Below are positions 44,354 to 54,237 of a stretch of 64,000 bases of DNA, in pieces. The translations under genes and the position numbers were made by a program. The stretch's first letter is position 1. Every line of letters starts with the position of its first letter. Under the pieces are notes generated by a model that did no database searches, had not been told where the DNA came from, and saw only the letters and a list, made by a program, of their open reading frames with translations. This DNA comes from Mycobacterium sp. ITM-2016-00318 (GTDB taxonomy: Bacteria > Actinomycetota > Actinomycetes > Mycobacteriales > Mycobacteriaceae): NCBI RefSeq assembly GCF_002968285.2, contig NZ_CP134400.1, forward strand, positions 3,472,001 through 3,536,000, in the 5' to 3' direction.

Positions 44354-45793
44354 ATGCAGCACTTCCTGGCGATCGACCAGGGCACTTCGGGAACGAAGGC
44401 CATCGTGGTCGACGAGGCCGGGCAGGTCGTGTCCATCGCCGAGGTCGCTGTGCGTCCCGAGTACCTGGCGGGCGGCGGCGTCGAGCAGGATCCCGAGGCG
44501 CTGTTCGACTCCGTGGTCGGCGCGGGCCGAGAGGCCCTGGCTCGGGCCGGTGTCCCCGTCGCCGCCGTTGCCGTCGCCAATCAGGGTGAAACCGTGCTGG
44601 CGTGGGACCGGCGCACCGGTAGCCCACTCACTCCCGCCGTTGTCTGGCAGGACCGCCGCGCCGAATCCATCTGCGCGCCGCTGTCGGCGTCGGCGAAAAC
44701 CGTTGCAGCGCGCACCGGGCTGGTGCTCGACCCATATTTCTCCGCGCCGAAGATGGCGTGGATCCGGGCCAACATGACCACCGACGGCGTCGTCACCACG
44801 ACCGACACCTGGCTCGTGTACCGGCTCTGTGGCGCGTTCGTCACCGACGCATCGACGGCCAGCAGATCGCTGCTGCTGTCGCTGGACTCTCATGCTTGGG
44901 ATGACGACCTGATCGGGCTGTTCGGGCTGTCGGGCGAGGCACTTCCGGAGATCGTCGCCTGCGACCAGACCGTCGGCAGCACCGACGCCTTTGGGCCGAC
45001 GATTCCCCTCGCAGGCCTGATCGTCGATCAGCAGGCCGCATTGCTGGCCGAAAGCTGTCTTGCGCCGGGCGATGCCAAGGCCACGTTCGGCACAGGAGCA
45101 TTTCTGCTTGCGCAACTCGGCGCCAATCCCACACGGTCCACATCCGGCTTGACCACCTCGGTGGCGTGGCTGCTGCGCGACCACACGTCGTATTGCGTCG
45201 ACGGCCAGGTCTACACGGCGGCCTCCGCGGTGCGCTGGGCGGTGGACCTCGGTCTGGTGCCCGAGGCCGAGCAGATCGATTCCGTCGCAGCCGATTCCAG
45301 CGACGGTGTGCTGTGTGTGCCCGCCCTTGCCGGACTGGCGGCGCCGTGGTGGGACTCCGCCGCCGCGGCCTCGTTCTCCGGGATGAGCCTCAGTAGCGGT
45401 CGTGGTCAGCTGGTGCGCGCACTGCTCGAAGGGATCGCCGCGCAGGTCGCCGCCCTCGCCCACCTCGTCGCCAGGGATCTGGCGCAGCCGTTGACGCGGC
45501 TGCGTGTCGACGGCGGGCTAACCCGGTCCGCGGTGCTGATGCAGGCGCAGGCCGACCTCGCGCGTATCCCCGTCGACATCTACCCGTCGATGCACGCCAC
45601 CGCGCTCGGCGCCGCCGCCTGCGCGCGGCTCGCCCTCGACTCCGAGCTCGACGTCGCCGACGCAGTCGGCACCTGGACGCCGGACCACACATATGAACCG
45701 CAGTGGTCCGACGAGCGCGCCGACGAGTTCATGTCGCAATGGATGCGCGCCGCCGAATCGGTTGTCACGCAACAGCAGACGACGTCGTCATGA
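44354..45793 (+). CDS. FGGY-family kinase (glycerol kinase-like)
   Basis: 479 residues, two bases after the permease stop. FGGY features: phosphate-1 motif LAIDQGTSGTKAIVVDEAGQ, adenosine region FGTGAFLLAQLG, substrate region VAVANQGETVLAWDRRTGSP and VVWQDRRAE, C-terminal RLRVDGGLTRSAVLMQAQAD. It resembles GlpK, but the permease is not a glycerol facilitator, so the phosphorylated substrate may be another polyol or amino alcohol. The stop overlaps the next gene (ATGA). Confidence 0.82.
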   Translation: MQHFLAIDQGTSGTKAIVVDEAGQVVSIAEVAVRPEYLAGGGVEQDPEALFDSVVGAGREALARAGVPVAAVAVANQGETVLAWDRRTGSPLTPAVVWQDRRAESICAPLSASAKTVAARTGLVLDPYFSAPKMAWIRANMTTDGVVTTTDTWLVYRLCGAFVTDASTASRSLLLSLDSHAWDDDLIGLFGLSGEALPEIVACDQTVGSTDAFGPTIPLAGLIVDQQAALLAESCLAPGDAKATFGTGAFLLAQLGANPTRSTSGLTTSVAWLLRDHTSYCVDGQVYTAASAVRWAVDLGLVPEAEQIDSVAADSSDGVLCVPALAGLAAPWWDSAAAASFSGMSLSSGRGQLVRALLEGIAAQVAALAHLVARDLAQPLTRLRVDGGLTRSAVLMQAQADLARIPVDIYPSMHATALGAAACARLALDSELDVADAVGTWTPDHTYEPQWSDERADEFMSQWMRAAESVVTQQQTTSS

Positions 45794-47181
45794 GCGCCCC
45801 CGTCGACGTCAGCGACGTCATCGTGGTGGGAGCAGGCATCGTCGGCTGCTCGATCGCCCGCGCGTTGGCTGGAACCAACCTCACGGTGACCCTCATCGAG
45901 GCACGCGACGACGTCGGAGACGGCACCAGCAAGGCCAATACGGCGTTGCTGCACACCGGCTACGACGCGACCCCGCAGACCCTCGAGTCGCGGCTGGTGG
46001 CCCGCGGCTACGAATTGCTGGGCGACTACGCCGAGCAGACCGGCATCCCGGTCGAGCGCACCGGCGCGCTGCTGGTGGCGTGGACAGACGAGGAAGTCGA
46101 CGCGCTGCCCGGACTCAAGGACAAGGCGGAAAGGAACTTCTACCACCGGTGCGAAATCGTCGGCCCCGATGCGGTTTACCGGCGGGTGCCGGATCTCGGC
46201 CCGGGGGTGCTGGGTGGGCTGACCGTCCCCGGCGAATCGATCATCTGCACCTGGACCACGAACCTCGCACTGGCCACCGACGCCGTGGCGCGCGGCGCGC
46301 GGTTGATGCGCGGCACTCGTGTCACCGGCGCCGTCGTGGGGGACGGACACACCACGCTGCAGACCACCCGCGGCGACGTACACGGTCGCTGGGTCGTCAA
46401 CGCGGCGGGTCTCGGCGCCGACCGTCTCGACGCGGAGTTCGGCCACGATCGCTTCACCGTCACGCCCCGACGTGGCGAGCTGCTGGTGTTCGACAAGCTC
46501 ACCCGGCCGATGGTGCCGGTCATCGTGCTGGCCGTGCCGTCCTCGCGCGGCAAGGGGGTGCTCGTGAGCCCGACCATCTACGGCAACGTGATGGTCGGCC
46601 CCACGTCGGAGAATCTCCATGACCGCAGCGCCACAGGTACTTCGGAGGACGGCTTCGACTTCCTGGTTTCCAAGGGCCGCGCGCTGATGCCGTCGCTGTT
46701 CGACGAGGAGATCACCGCCACCTACGCGGGTCTGCGGGCGGCCACCGAGCACGACGACTACCTCATCGACGTCGTCGCGCAGGCTCGCTATCTGCTGGTC
46801 GGCGGCATCCGCTCCACCGGGCTGACGTCCGGGATGGCGATCGGTGAATACGTCTCGGGCCTCCTCGCCGATGCCGGCCTCGACGTCACCGAGCGAACCG
46901 ATCTGCCCCCGCCGCCGCAGATGCCCAACCTCGGCGAGGCTTTCATGCGGCCGTTCCAGGACGCCGAGGCCATCGCGGCCGATCCCGAATACGGCCGCAT
47001 CGTCTGCTTCTGCGAGCGGGTCACCGCAGGCGAGATCCGCGATGCATTCGAATCCTCCATTCCACCAGTAGATCTCGACGGCCTGCGACGCCGCACCCGC
47101 GTGATGAACGGCCGCTGCCAGGGCTTCTACTGCGGCGCGCACACCAGGTTTTTGCTCGACGCGAACGGCGCGGCGCGATGA
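45790..47181 (+). CDS. FAD-dependent oxidoreductase, GlpA-like with C-terminal BFD [2Fe-2S] domain
   Basis: 463 residues from ATG 45790. N-terminal FAD site DVIVVGAGIVGCSIARALAG and the DAO fold (NAAGLGADRLD, YAGLRAATEHDDYLI). The C-terminal 70 residues form a BFD-like domain with cysteines in RIVCFCERVTAGEI and NGRCQGFYCGAHT. The architecture matches GlpA of the anaerobic glycerol-3-phosphate dehydrogenase and HcnC/opine-oxidase relatives. It probably oxidises the kinase product together with the next flavoprotein. Confidence 0.85.
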   Translation: MSAPVDVSDVIVVGAGIVGCSIARALAGTNLTVTLIEARDDVGDGTSKANTALLHTGYDATPQTLESRLVARGYELLGDYAEQTGIPVERTGALLVAWTDEEVDALPGLKDKAERNFYHRCEIVGPDAVYRRVPDLGPGVLGGLTVPGESIICTWTTNLALATDAVARGARLMRGTRVTGAVVGDGHTTLQTTRGDVHGRWVVNAAGLGADRLDAEFGHDRFTVTPRRGELLVFDKLTRPMVPVIVLAVPSSRGKGVLVSPTIYGNVMVGPTSENLHDRSATGTSEDGFDFLVSKGRALMPSLFDEEITATYAGLRAATEHDDYLIDVVAQARYLLVGGIRSTGLTSGMAIGEYVSGLLADAGLDVTERTDLPPPPQMPNLGEAFMRPFQDAEAIAADPEYGRIVCFCERVTAGEIRDAFESSIPPVDLDGLRRRTRVMNGRCQGFYCGAHTRFLLDANGAAR

Positions 47182-48419
47182 CCGAGCAGCGGGTGGCTGT
47201 CGCGATCATCGGAGGCGGACCGTCGGGCCTGACCGCCGCCGCCGCGCTCGCCGGCCGGGTCGACGGCGAGGTGCTCGTCGTCGAGCGCGAGGCGCAGACC
47301 GGCGGAATCCCCTGCCACAGCGACCATCCCGGTTACGGCATGCGCGACCTCAAGCGCTTCATCTCGGGTCCGGCCTACGCCAAGCGGCTCACGGCGATGG
47401 CACAGGACGCAGGCGCGACGCTGGAGACCGAGGCGATGGTCACCGGCTGGGCAGGCGAGCGGCAGCTGCAGGTCACCTCGCCGCGCGGCCTGCGCACCAT
47501 CACCGCGGACGCGGTGGTGCTGGCGACCGGTGCGCGGGAACGGCCGAGGCCCGCGCGGCTGGTTCCGGGCGACCGGCCTGACGGCGTGTACACGACCGGA
47601 CAGCTGCAGAACCTCGTGCATGTCCACCATGCGAAGGTCGGCAGCCGCGCGTTGATCGTCGGCGCCGAGCTCGTCAGCTGGTCGGCGGTGCTGAGCCTGC
47701 GCAAAGCCGGTTGTGCGACAGTCGGAATGGTCAGCGGCTATCCCCGCTCGGAGGCGTATGCCGTGTTCCGGCTCCCCGGCCGCGCATTGACCCGCGGGCC
47801 CGTCTACACGCGCAGCCGGATCGTCGGCATCGAGGGCAGGGGTCGGGTTCGTGCCGCGGTCGTCGAGAACCTCGAAACCGGATGGAGAATGCGCGTCGAC
47901 TGCGACACGGTGGTGTTCACCGGCGACTGGATCCCCGACCACGAACTGGCCCGCACCGGCGGCCTCGCGATGGACCCCGCGACGCGCGGGCCGCTTGTCG
48001 ACGCAGGACTGCGCACCAGCAGCCCCGGCGTCTTCGCGGTCGGCAACCTGCTGCACCCCGTCGACACCGCCGACGGCGCGGCACTCGACGGTCGACACGT
48101 GGCGGCGGCGGTGACCGGCTGGGTGGAGCGTCGCGAGGAGCCCCAGAAGGCCGTTCGCATCCGCACCGACGTACCCTTCAGATGGGTTGCGCCGCAGCTG
48201 GTCTCACCCGACGGCGGGGTCGCAGCCCGAGGCGATCTGCTCTTCTGGGTCGACGAGTACCGCAGGCTGCCGAGGCTGCGTGCCGTTCAGGACGGCAGGA
48301 CGCTCGCTACGAGGCGCACGCTGTGGCCTGCCGCGCCAGGGCGGGTGTACCGGGCGCCGTGGTCGCTGGTCGCCGGCGCGGACCCGGCGGGCGGCGACGT
48401 CACCATCTCCTTCGCCTAG
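47178..48419 (+). CDS. FAD/NAD(P)-binding flavoprotein partner of the GlpA-like protein
   Basis: 413 residues from ATG 47178 (ATGA overlap). Rossmann FAD motif VAVAIIGGGPSGLTAAAALA, second nucleotide site ADAVVLATGARERPRP, and SPGVFAVGNLLHPVDTADGA. Resembles the thioredoxin-reductase-like alpha subunits (HcnB/NoxA type) that partner BFD-containing DAO proteins. It ends the operon and is followed by a perfect 22-bp hairpin. Electron acceptor unknown. Confidence 0.8.
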   Translation: MTEQRVAVAIIGGGPSGLTAAAALAGRVDGEVLVVEREAQTGGIPCHSDHPGYGMRDLKRFISGPAYAKRLTAMAQDAGATLETEAMVTGWAGERQLQVTSPRGLRTITADAVVLATGARERPRPARLVPGDRPDGVYTTGQLQNLVHVHHAKVGSRALIVGAELVSWSAVLSLRKAGCATVGMVSGYPRSEAYAVFRLPGRALTRGPVYTRSRIVGIEGRGRVRAAVVENLETGWRMRVDCDTVVFTGDWIPDHELARTGGLAMDPATRGPLVDAGLRTSSPGVFAVGNLLHPVDTADGAALDGRHVAAAVTGWVERREEPQKAVRIRTDVPFRWVAPQLVSPDGGVAARGDLLFWVDEYRRLPRLRAVQDGRTLATRRTLWPAAPGRVYRAPWSLVAGADPAGGDVTISFA

Positions 48420-48428
48420 CCGAAGAAC

Positions 48429-48489
48429 CGCGAAATTGCATTCCAGCAGCCCTGCACTCGCACTTCCGCTGCTGGAATGCAATTTCGCG
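48429..48489. terminator. Perfect 22-bp inverted repeat between convergent genes
   Basis: Arms 48429-48450 and 48468-48489 are exactly complementary with a 17-base loop. It lies between the flavoprotein stop (48419, +) and the VWA stop (48497, -), so it can end transcripts from both sides. The arms contain the mixed sequence GAAATTGCATTCC, unusual for a simple GC terminator, and may belong to a dispersed repeat family. Confidence 0.75.
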
Positions 48490-48496
48490 GGAGAAA

Positions 48497-49933
48497 CTAG
48501 ACCGGCAACAGGGCGTCGATGACGCTTGCCAGCTGTTTGGCCGACCGGCACTCGTGCATGGCGATGACTTCCTCGTAGCGGGGCACCGCGGAATCGCCGC
48601 TGCCCCACAGGTGCTTGGGCTCGGGGTTGAGCCAGTGCGCATGCCTGCTCGAGTCGACCATGTGCGTAAGCAGGTCGGTCTCAGGATTGCGGTAATTGTT
48701 TCGGCCGTCGCCAAGGACGAGCAGCGAACTCCTGGGCGACAGCACATGTGGGTACTTGTCCAGGAACGAGACGAACGCATGCCCGTAGTCGGAGTGGCCG
48801 TCGCGGGTGTAGACACCGGCTTCCCGGGTGATGCGCTGGACGGCGACGGCGAGGTCCGCGTCGGGTCCGAACAGCTCGGTGACCTCGTCGGTGGTGTCGA
48901 TGAACGCGAACACGCGGACACGCGAGAACTGTTGCCGCAATGCGTGCACCAGGAGCAGCGTGAAGTGGCTGAAGCCCGCGACCGAACCGGACACGTCGCA
49001 CAGCACCACCAGCTCCGGGCGCGCCGGATGCGGCTTCTTCAAGACCACGTCGATCGGCACGCCGCCGGTCGACATGGACTTGCGCAGGGTCTTGCGCAGA
49101 TCGATCTCGCCCGCGCGCGACCGACGCCTGCGCGCGGCAAGCCGGGTGGCGAGTGTGCGGGCCAGTGGCGCCACCACGCGCCGCATCTGACGCAGCTGCT
49201 CGCCGGAGGCGCGGAGGAACTCGACGTTCTCCGCCAATTGCGGGACGCCGTACATCTGCACGTGGTCACGGCCCAACTGCTCGGCCGTGCGCCGCTTGGT
49301 CTCACCCTCCACCATTTTGCGAAGCTGCGCGATACGCTGGGCTGCAATGGATTTCGCGATCTGCTCCTGCGTCGGCGTCGGTTCGTCACCGTAGGGGGCG
49401 AGCAGCCCGGCCAACAGCCTGCCCTCGAGGTCGTCGAGGTTCATCGCCTTGAGCGCCTGATACGACGAGTATGACGGGCCACGGCTGGAGTTGTAGCGGC
49501 CGTAGGCCTCGACGATCTGAGCGATCATCGCGGCCAGCCGCTCGTCCATGTTGGCCAGCTCTTCGTTGTCGCTGAGCATGTCGAGCAGCATCTGCCGCAT
49601 CGCCTCGACATCCTCCGTCGGCAGCCCGTCGGCATCCGACTCGTCGTCGTCGAGCGCGGTGCGTGCGCCGAGGGCGGCGGGGAAGTACAGGTCGAACATC
49701 GCGTCGTAGGTGTCGCGGTGATCCGGTCGACGCAGCACCGCGCACGCGATGCCTTCGCGCAGCGCCTCACGGTCTCCGAGCCCGAGCACACTCATCACCC
49801 GGCCCGCGTCGACCGTCTCCGACGGTCCCACCGCAATCCCCTGCCCGCGCAGGGCTTCGACGAACTCCACCAGGTGGCCCGGGATGCCGTGCGGGGCAAG
49901 CGGCTGCGGTGGTCGGGTGCGACGGACGGCCAT
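48497..49933 (-). CDS. VWA/CoxE-like protein (Rv2425c-like)
   Basis: About 478 residues from ATG 49933 (MAVRRTRPP). C-terminal von Willebrand A-type region with MIDAS-like ELVVLCDVSGSVAGFSHFTL and RVRVFAFIDTTDEVTELFGP; N-terminal helical part as in CoxE/YehP proteins. It works with the MoxR ATPase encoded just upstream, probably in metal-centre or protein-complex maturation; target unknown. The 10-base spacing to the moxR stop suggests one transcript. Confidence 0.85.
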   Translation of the reverse strand: MAVRRTRPPQPLAPHGIPGHLVEFVEALRGQGIAVGPSETVDAGRVMSVLGLGDREALREGIACAVLRRPDHRDTYDAMFDLYFPAALGARTALDDDESDADGLPTEDVEAMRQMLLDMLSDNEELANMDERLAAMIAQIVEAYGRYNSSRGPSYSSYQALKAMNLDDLEGRLLAGLLAPYGDEPTPTQEQIAKSIAAQRIAQLRKMVEGETKRRTAEQLGRDHVQMYGVPQLAENVEFLRASGEQLRQMRRVVAPLARTLATRLAARRRRSRAGEIDLRKTLRKSMSTGGVPIDVVLKKPHPARPELVVLCDVSGSVAGFSHFTLLLVHALRQQFSRVRVFAFIDTTDEVTELFGPDADLAVAVQRITREAGVYTRDGHSDYGHAFVSFLDKYPHVLSPRSSLLVLGDGRNNYRNPETDLLTHMVDSSRHAHWLNPEPKHLWGSGDSAVPRYEEVIAMHECRSAKQLASVIDALLPV

Positions 49934-49943
49934 GGGTGATCTC

Positions 49944-50819
49944 CTAGTTGAGGCGGAGCTCGCCGCTTGCCTTGGTCTGGTCGGACTGGTGCTTGAGCAC
50001 CACGCCAAGGGTGGCGGCGATCAGCTCGTCGTCGATGGTGTCCATGCCCAGCGCAAGGATCGTGCGTCCCCAGTCGATGGTCTCGGCTACCGACGGCACC
50101 TTCTTGAGCTGCATGCCGCGCAGCACCCCGATGATGCGCACCAATTCCTCGGCGAGGTGTCCTGGCAGCTCGGGTACGCGCGACAGCAGGATACGACGTT
50201 CGAGGTCCGGGTCGGGGAAGTCGATGTGCAGGAACAGGCAGCGACGTTTGAGCGCCTCGGACAGCTCGCGCGTGGCGTTCGATGTCAGCAGTACGAACGG
50301 TGCCCGCTCGGCCTTGATCGTGCCGAGTTCGGGCACGGTGACCGCGAAGTCGGACAGTACCTCGAGCAGCAGGCCCTCGATCTCGATGTCGGCTTTATCC
50401 GTCTCATCGATCAGCAGGACGGTGGGCTCGGTGCGGCGGATCGCGGTCAGCAGCGGCCGCGTCAGCAGGAACTCCTCGGAGAACACGTCGGTCTTCGTCT
50501 GATCCCAGTCACCGTGGCCCGCCTGAATTCGCAGGATCTGTTTGGCGTGGTTCCACTCGTAGAGCGCGCGGGCCTCGTCGACGCCCTCGTAGCATTGCAG
50601 GCGCACCAACTCCGAACCCGTGCATTGCGCGACCGCGCGCGCCAACTCCGTCTTGCCTACGCCCGCAGGCCCCTCGACCAGCAACGGCTTGCCGAGCCGG
50701 TCGGCGAGGAAAACCGCAGTCGCCGTTGCGGTGTCGGGCAGGTATCCGGTCTCGGCGAGCTTCTTCGCGACATCGTCGATGTCGGCGAAAAGCGGCGCCG
50801 GGCGTGCGGGGACGCTCAC
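49944..50819 (-). CDS. MoxR-type AAA+ ATPase (Rv2426c-like)
   Basis: 291 residues. Walker A EGPAGVGKTELARAVAQC, Walker B PTVLLIDETDKADIEIEGLL, sensor FVLLTSNATRELSEALKRRC, arginine finger region. Length and position equal Rv2426c. MoxR ATPases act as chaperones with VWA partners such as the downstream gene. Confidence 0.9.
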   Translation of the reverse strand: MSVPARPAPLFADIDDVAKKLAETGYLPDTATATAVFLADRLGKPLLVEGPAGVGKTELARAVAQCTGSELVRLQCYEGVDEARALYEWNHAKQILRIQAGHGDWDQTKTDVFSEEFLLTRPLLTAIRRTEPTVLLIDETDKADIEIEGLLLEVLSDFAVTVPELGTIKAERAPFVLLTSNATRELSEALKRRCLFLHIDFPDPDLERRILLSRVPELPGHLAEELVRIIGVLRGMQLKKVPSVAETIDWGRTILALGMDTIDDELIAATLGVVLKHQSDQTKASGELRLN

Positions 50820-50834
50820 GTGTCAACTCCTAAA

Positions 50835-52082
50835 TCAGGCAGGGCGGGTCTGGCCGTTTCCCCACACAATCCACTTGGTCGAGGTCAATTCGGGTAAGCC
50901 CATGGGTCCCCGGGCATGCAGTTTCTGGGTGGAGATGCCGATCTCGGCGCCGAAGCCGAACTGCTCGCCGTCGGTGAACGCCGTCGATGCGTTCACCATC
51001 ACCGCTGCGGCGTCGACGCGCTCGGTGAACCGCTGCGCGGCAGCCAGATCCGTCGCCACGATCGCCTCGGTGTGTCCACTGCCGTAGGTGTTGATGTGGT
51101 CGATCGCGGCATCGATACCGTCGACCACCGCCAGCGAGATGTCCATGGAGAGGAACTCTGCGCGCAGCTCCTCCTCGGACGGATCGGCGTGCACCGTCAC
51201 GCCCGCGTCCTGCAGGGCTTTGGTCAGCCGCGGCACCGCGCGATCGGCGATGGCGCTGTCCACCAGCACCGATTCGGCCGCGTTGCATACGCTGGGCCGT
51301 CGTGTCTTTGCGTTGAGGAGAATGCGCTCGGCCGCGTCGAGGTCGGCCGTCTCATGCACGTACACATGGCAATTGCCGACGCCGGTCTCGATGGTGGGCA
51401 CCTGAGCGTCGCGAACCACCGCGTCGATCAGTCCCGCTCCCCCGCGCGGGATCACCAGATCGACGAGACCGCGGGCCTGGATCAGGTGGGTGACGCTGGC
51501 CCGGTCCTCGCTCGGCAGCAGTTGCACCGCGTCGGGATTGAGGTTCTCGATCTGCAGCGCATCGCGAAGCGCGGTGACGAGCGCCTGATTCGACCGCGCC
51601 GCCGACGAGCTGCCGCGCAGTAACGCCGCGCTGCCTGCCTTCAGCGTCAGCCCGAATGCGTCGACCGTGACGTTCGGCCTGCCCTCGTAGACCATTCCGA
51701 TCACTCCGATGGGGACCCGCTGCTGACGCAGCTGCAGGCCGTTGGGCAGTGTCTGCCCGCGCAACACCTCGCCGATCGGGTCGGGCAGCCCCGCGACCTG
51801 ACGAAGTCCGGCGGCGATGCCGTCGATCCGCTGGAGGTTGAGTGCGAGGCGGTCCAGCATCGCGTCCCGTGTGCCCGCGGCCTTGGCGACGGCCAAATCT
51901 TCTTTGTTCGCTTCGAGCACGGTGGAGGCTTCGCGCAGTACGTTGTCCGCCGCGGCGTGCAGAGCCGAGTTCTTGGCAGCGGTGCTCAACGTCGCCAACT
52001 CGCGGGCGGCCACCCTTGCCCGTCGCGCCGCGTCGTGCACCTGCTGGCGCAAGCCCGGCGTAGACGGCGCTTGCAAACTCAT
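50835..52082 (-). CDS. proA: Gamma-glutamyl phosphate reductase
   Basis: 415 residues from ATG 52082. ALDH-like fold with the catalytic Cys in [20 protein letters not shown] site region [20 protein letters not shown], and [20 protein letters not shown]. Second step of proline synthesis; the first enzyme, ProB, is at 59.2-60.3 kb. An ORF extending to 52274 is non-conserved and rejected. Confidence 0.95.
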   Translation of the reverse strand: MSLQAPSTPGLRQQVHDAARRARVAARELATLSTAAKNSALHAAADNVLREASTVLEANKEDLAVAKAAGTRDAMLDRLALNLQRIDGIAAGLRQVAGLPDPIGEVLRGQTLPNGLQLRQQRVPIGVIGMVYEGRPNVTVDAFGLTLKAGSAALLRGSSSAARSNQALVTALRDALQIENLNPDAVQLLPSEDRASVTHLIQARGLVDLVIPRGGAGLIDAVVRDAQVPTIETGVGNCHVYVHETADLDAAERILLNAKTRRPSVCNAAESVLVDSAIADRAVPRLTKALQDAGVTVHADPSEEELRAEFLSMDISLAVVDGIDAAIDHINTYGSGHTEAIVATDLAAAQRFTERVDAAAVMVNASTAFTDGEQFGFGAEIGISTQKLHARGPMGLPELTSTKWIVWGNGQTRPA

Positions 52083-52143
52083 CGCCCCAGCGTATCGGAG
52101 CGCAGTCCTGCGCTCGCCGCGGCGCTGGATTAACTTGGCGACT

Positions 52144-53004
52144 ATGGCGGCGCGGGTATGCGTGGTGGGCAGCGTCAACATGGACCATGTCTTCACCGTC
52201 GCGACGCTGCCGCACCCCGGCGAGACGGTCATGGCGTCCTCGGTTCGCCTGCTGCCCGGCGGCAAGGGCGGCAATCAGGCGATCGCGGCAGCCCGCGCAG
52301 GCGCGGGCGTGCAACTGGTCGCTGCCCTCGGCGACGACCCGACGGGCGACCAACTGCACGCCCATCTCTCGACCAACGGCGTCGGCCTGGACGGCGTGAG
52401 CAGGGTTCCCGGTCCGAGCGGGTCGGCGATAATCGCGGTCGACTCTTCGGGAGAGAACACCATCGTCGTCGCCCCGGGGGCCAATGCGCGCCTGACGGTC
52501 CAGTCCAGCAAGGCTCGCGCCGTCATCTCCGCGGGCGATGTGCTGCTGTTGCAACTGGAGATTCCGGTCACCACCGCGGTTGACGCGGCGCGGCTGGCGC
52601 GGGACTCGGGTGCGGTCGTGATCGTCAACGCGTCACCCTCTGGCGCGGCGCCGCATGACCTGCTCAGCCTCGCCCAGCTTGCCGACGTCGTGGTCGTCAA
52701 CGAAGCGGAGGCCCGTGAATGGCATTGGCCGGTAAAGCATCTGGTGATCACTCGCGGCAGGCGCGGCGCGAGCTACCTCGGCCAGGACGAGCGGTTCGAC
52801 GTGCCCGCGCCTGCGGTGAAGGCAGTCGACACGACGGGAGCGGGCGACGTGTTCGCCGGCGTGCTGGCGGCCGAATGGCCCTCGGGCCACGAACAGGCGG
52901 TGCGGCGCGCCTGCGCCGCCGGAGCGCTGGCGACGACGGTGCCCGGCGCAGGCGACTGCGCGCCGTTTGCCGAGGCGATTGACGGGGCGGTCGCCAGCAG
53001 GTAG
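52144..53004 (+). CDS. rbsK: PfkB-family sugar kinase (ribokinase-like)
   Basis: 286 residues from ATG 52144; TAACTT lies 7 bases upstream, suggesting a leaderless mRNA. PfkB signature 1 [18 protein letters not shown] and signature 2 [15 protein letters not shown] with the catalytic Asp. Probably phosphorylates ribose. It is followed 11 bases later by a crotonase gene. Confidence 0.85.
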   Translation: MAARVCVVGSVNMDHVFTVATLPHPGETVMASSVRLLPGGKGGNQAIAAARAGAGVQLVAALGDDPTGDQLHAHLSTNGVGLDGVSRVPGPSGSAIIAVDSSGENTIVVAPGANARLTVQSSKARAVISAGDVLLLQLEIPVTTAVDAARLARDSGAVVIVNASPSGAAPHDLLSLAQLADVVVVNEAEAREWHWPVKHLVITRGRRGASYLGQDERFDVPAPAVKAVDTTGAGDVFAGVLAAEWPSGHEQAVRRACAAGALATTVPGAGDCAPFAEAIDGAVASR

Positions 53005-53015
53005 GCGTAAAGCCC

Positions 53016-53840
53016 ATGTCGACACCTGAAACCGGCCCCCGCCCACCCGACGGCGATTGGCTGGGCACGCGTTTCCTGCGCTTCCGCCGCGAGGGTGCGT
53101 TCGCCGTCTGCACACTGGACCGGCCCGAGGCGCGCAACGCGATGACCCCGGCCATGTACTTCGGCATCAAATATGCCGTCGGGCACGTCGAGGCCGCTCC
53201 CGACCTGGCGGGCCTGCTGATCACCGGCAGCGGCGACGTCTTCGCCCCGGGCGGCGACCTGGGCGGAGCCGGTGACGACAACTGGTTGACGTTCGGCGCC
53301 GCGCTCGGCATGGATGTCACGCCGTTCGAGAAGTTGCGCCAGTCGACGAAACCTGTGGTGTCCGCGGTCAACGGGCTATGCCAGGGCGGCGGTCTGCAGA
53401 TCGCACTCTGCAGCGACATGGCCGTGGTCAGCGACCGGGCCACCTTCCGGGTGCCCGAGCTCTTCCGCGGCATCGCCGACACCTACTACAGCCAGATGCT
53501 GGCGCGCCTGATTGGACCGGTCCGCACCCGCGACCTGATGTTCACGGGCCGCACGCTGACCGCCGCCGAGGCCGAGGACTGGGGCATGGTGTCGCGGGTG
53601 GTGCCGCACGAGGAGTTGATGGAGGCGGCCCGCGACGTACTCGCCCAGTGCTGCCGGACCGCGCCCGCCGCCAGGAGGGTGGTGAAATCCAGCCTGGACA
53701 ACTACATGGGGTTGTTCGACCGCATCGGGATGCAGGCGAGCTACAGCGGCGAGGAGGCGATCGAGGGCTTCCGGTCGTTCAAGGAACGGCGCTCGCCGAA
53801 CTGGGTACACCCCGAGCTACGGGTAGACGGCCGCATCTAG
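53016..53840 (+). CDS. Enoyl-CoA hydratase/isomerase family protein
   Basis: 274 residues. Crotonase fold: FAVCTLDRPEARNAMTPAMY, oxyanion region LLITGSGDVFAPGGDLGGAG, AVNGLCQGGGLQIALCSDMA, and VPELFRGIADTYYSQMLARL. Acidic catalytic positions are not clearly those of a hydratase, so isomerase or other activity is possible. The C-terminal SFKERRSPNWVHPEL is longer than the core fold. Confidence 0.82.
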   Translation: MSTPETGPRPPDGDWLGTRFLRFRREGAFAVCTLDRPEARNAMTPAMYFGIKYAVGHVEAAPDLAGLLITGSGDVFAPGGDLGGAGDDNWLTFGAALGMDVTPFEKLRQSTKPVVSAVNGLCQGGGLQIALCSDMAVVSDRATFRVPELFRGIADTYYSQMLARLIGPVRTRDLMFTGRTLTAAEAEDWGMVSRVVPHEELMEAARDVLAQCCRTAPAARRVVKSSLDNYMGLFDRIGMQASYSGEEAIEGFRSFKERRSPNWVHPELRVDGRI

Positions 53841-53907
53841 CCCACGCCCAGCGGGGGGTGGAAGTTCAGGGTTCTCTGAATTCAGACAGTGATGTACTGT
53901 TCTGGGT

Positions 53908-54237
53908 ATGCAGACGGTCACCCACAGCGACGCCTTGTCCCGCTTCGGATGCGCGATATCGGACCCGACCCGCGCCGGAATCCTGTTGATGCTGCGCGAC
54001 GCACCCGGCTACCCCTCCGAGTTGGCCGACAAGATCGGCGTGAGCAGGCAGATCCTGTCCAACCATCTGGCGTGTCTGCGCGGCTGCGGACTCGTGGTCG
54101 CCGAACCCGAAGGCCGTCGAAGCCGGTACCGGCTGGCCGATGAGCGCATCGGGCATGCGCTCGGCGATCTGATCGGCCTGGTGCTCACCGTCGACCCGGC
54201 GTGCTGCCCCGCGGCCGAAGCCGCCGCCTGCTGCTGA
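53908..54237 (+). CDS. ArsR/SmtB-family metal sensor, CmtR-like
   Basis: 109 residues; TACTGT lies 7 bases before ATG 53908, suggesting a leaderless mRNA. Winged helix with ISDPTRAGILLMLRDAPGYP and the recognition helix SRQILSNHLACLRGCGLVVA. The two cysteines in ACLRGCG match the Cd/Pb ligands C57 and C61 of CmtR; the C-terminal DPACCPAAEAAACC can provide the third. It likely represses the overlapping transporter gene in the absence of cadmium or lead. Confidence 0.85.
   Translation: MQTVTHSDALSRFGCAISDPTRAGILLMLRDAPGYPSELADKIGVSRQILSNHLACLRGCGLVVAEPEGRRSRYRLADERIGHALGDLIGLVLTVDPACCPAAEAAACC

Noticed and set aside
42867..44627. 586-codon minus-strand ORF
   Set aside because: Antisense to the permease and kinase start; His/Arg/Asp-rich mirror of hydrophobic codons, a typical high-GC shadow.
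45580..47142. 520-codon minus-strand ORF
   Set aside because: Antisense to the GlpA-like flavoprotein, whose FAD and BFD motifs show the real frame.
47711..49474. 587-codon plus-strand ORF
   Set aside because: Overlaps parts of two convergent real genes in the wrong frames and crosses the 22-bp hairpin; no domains.
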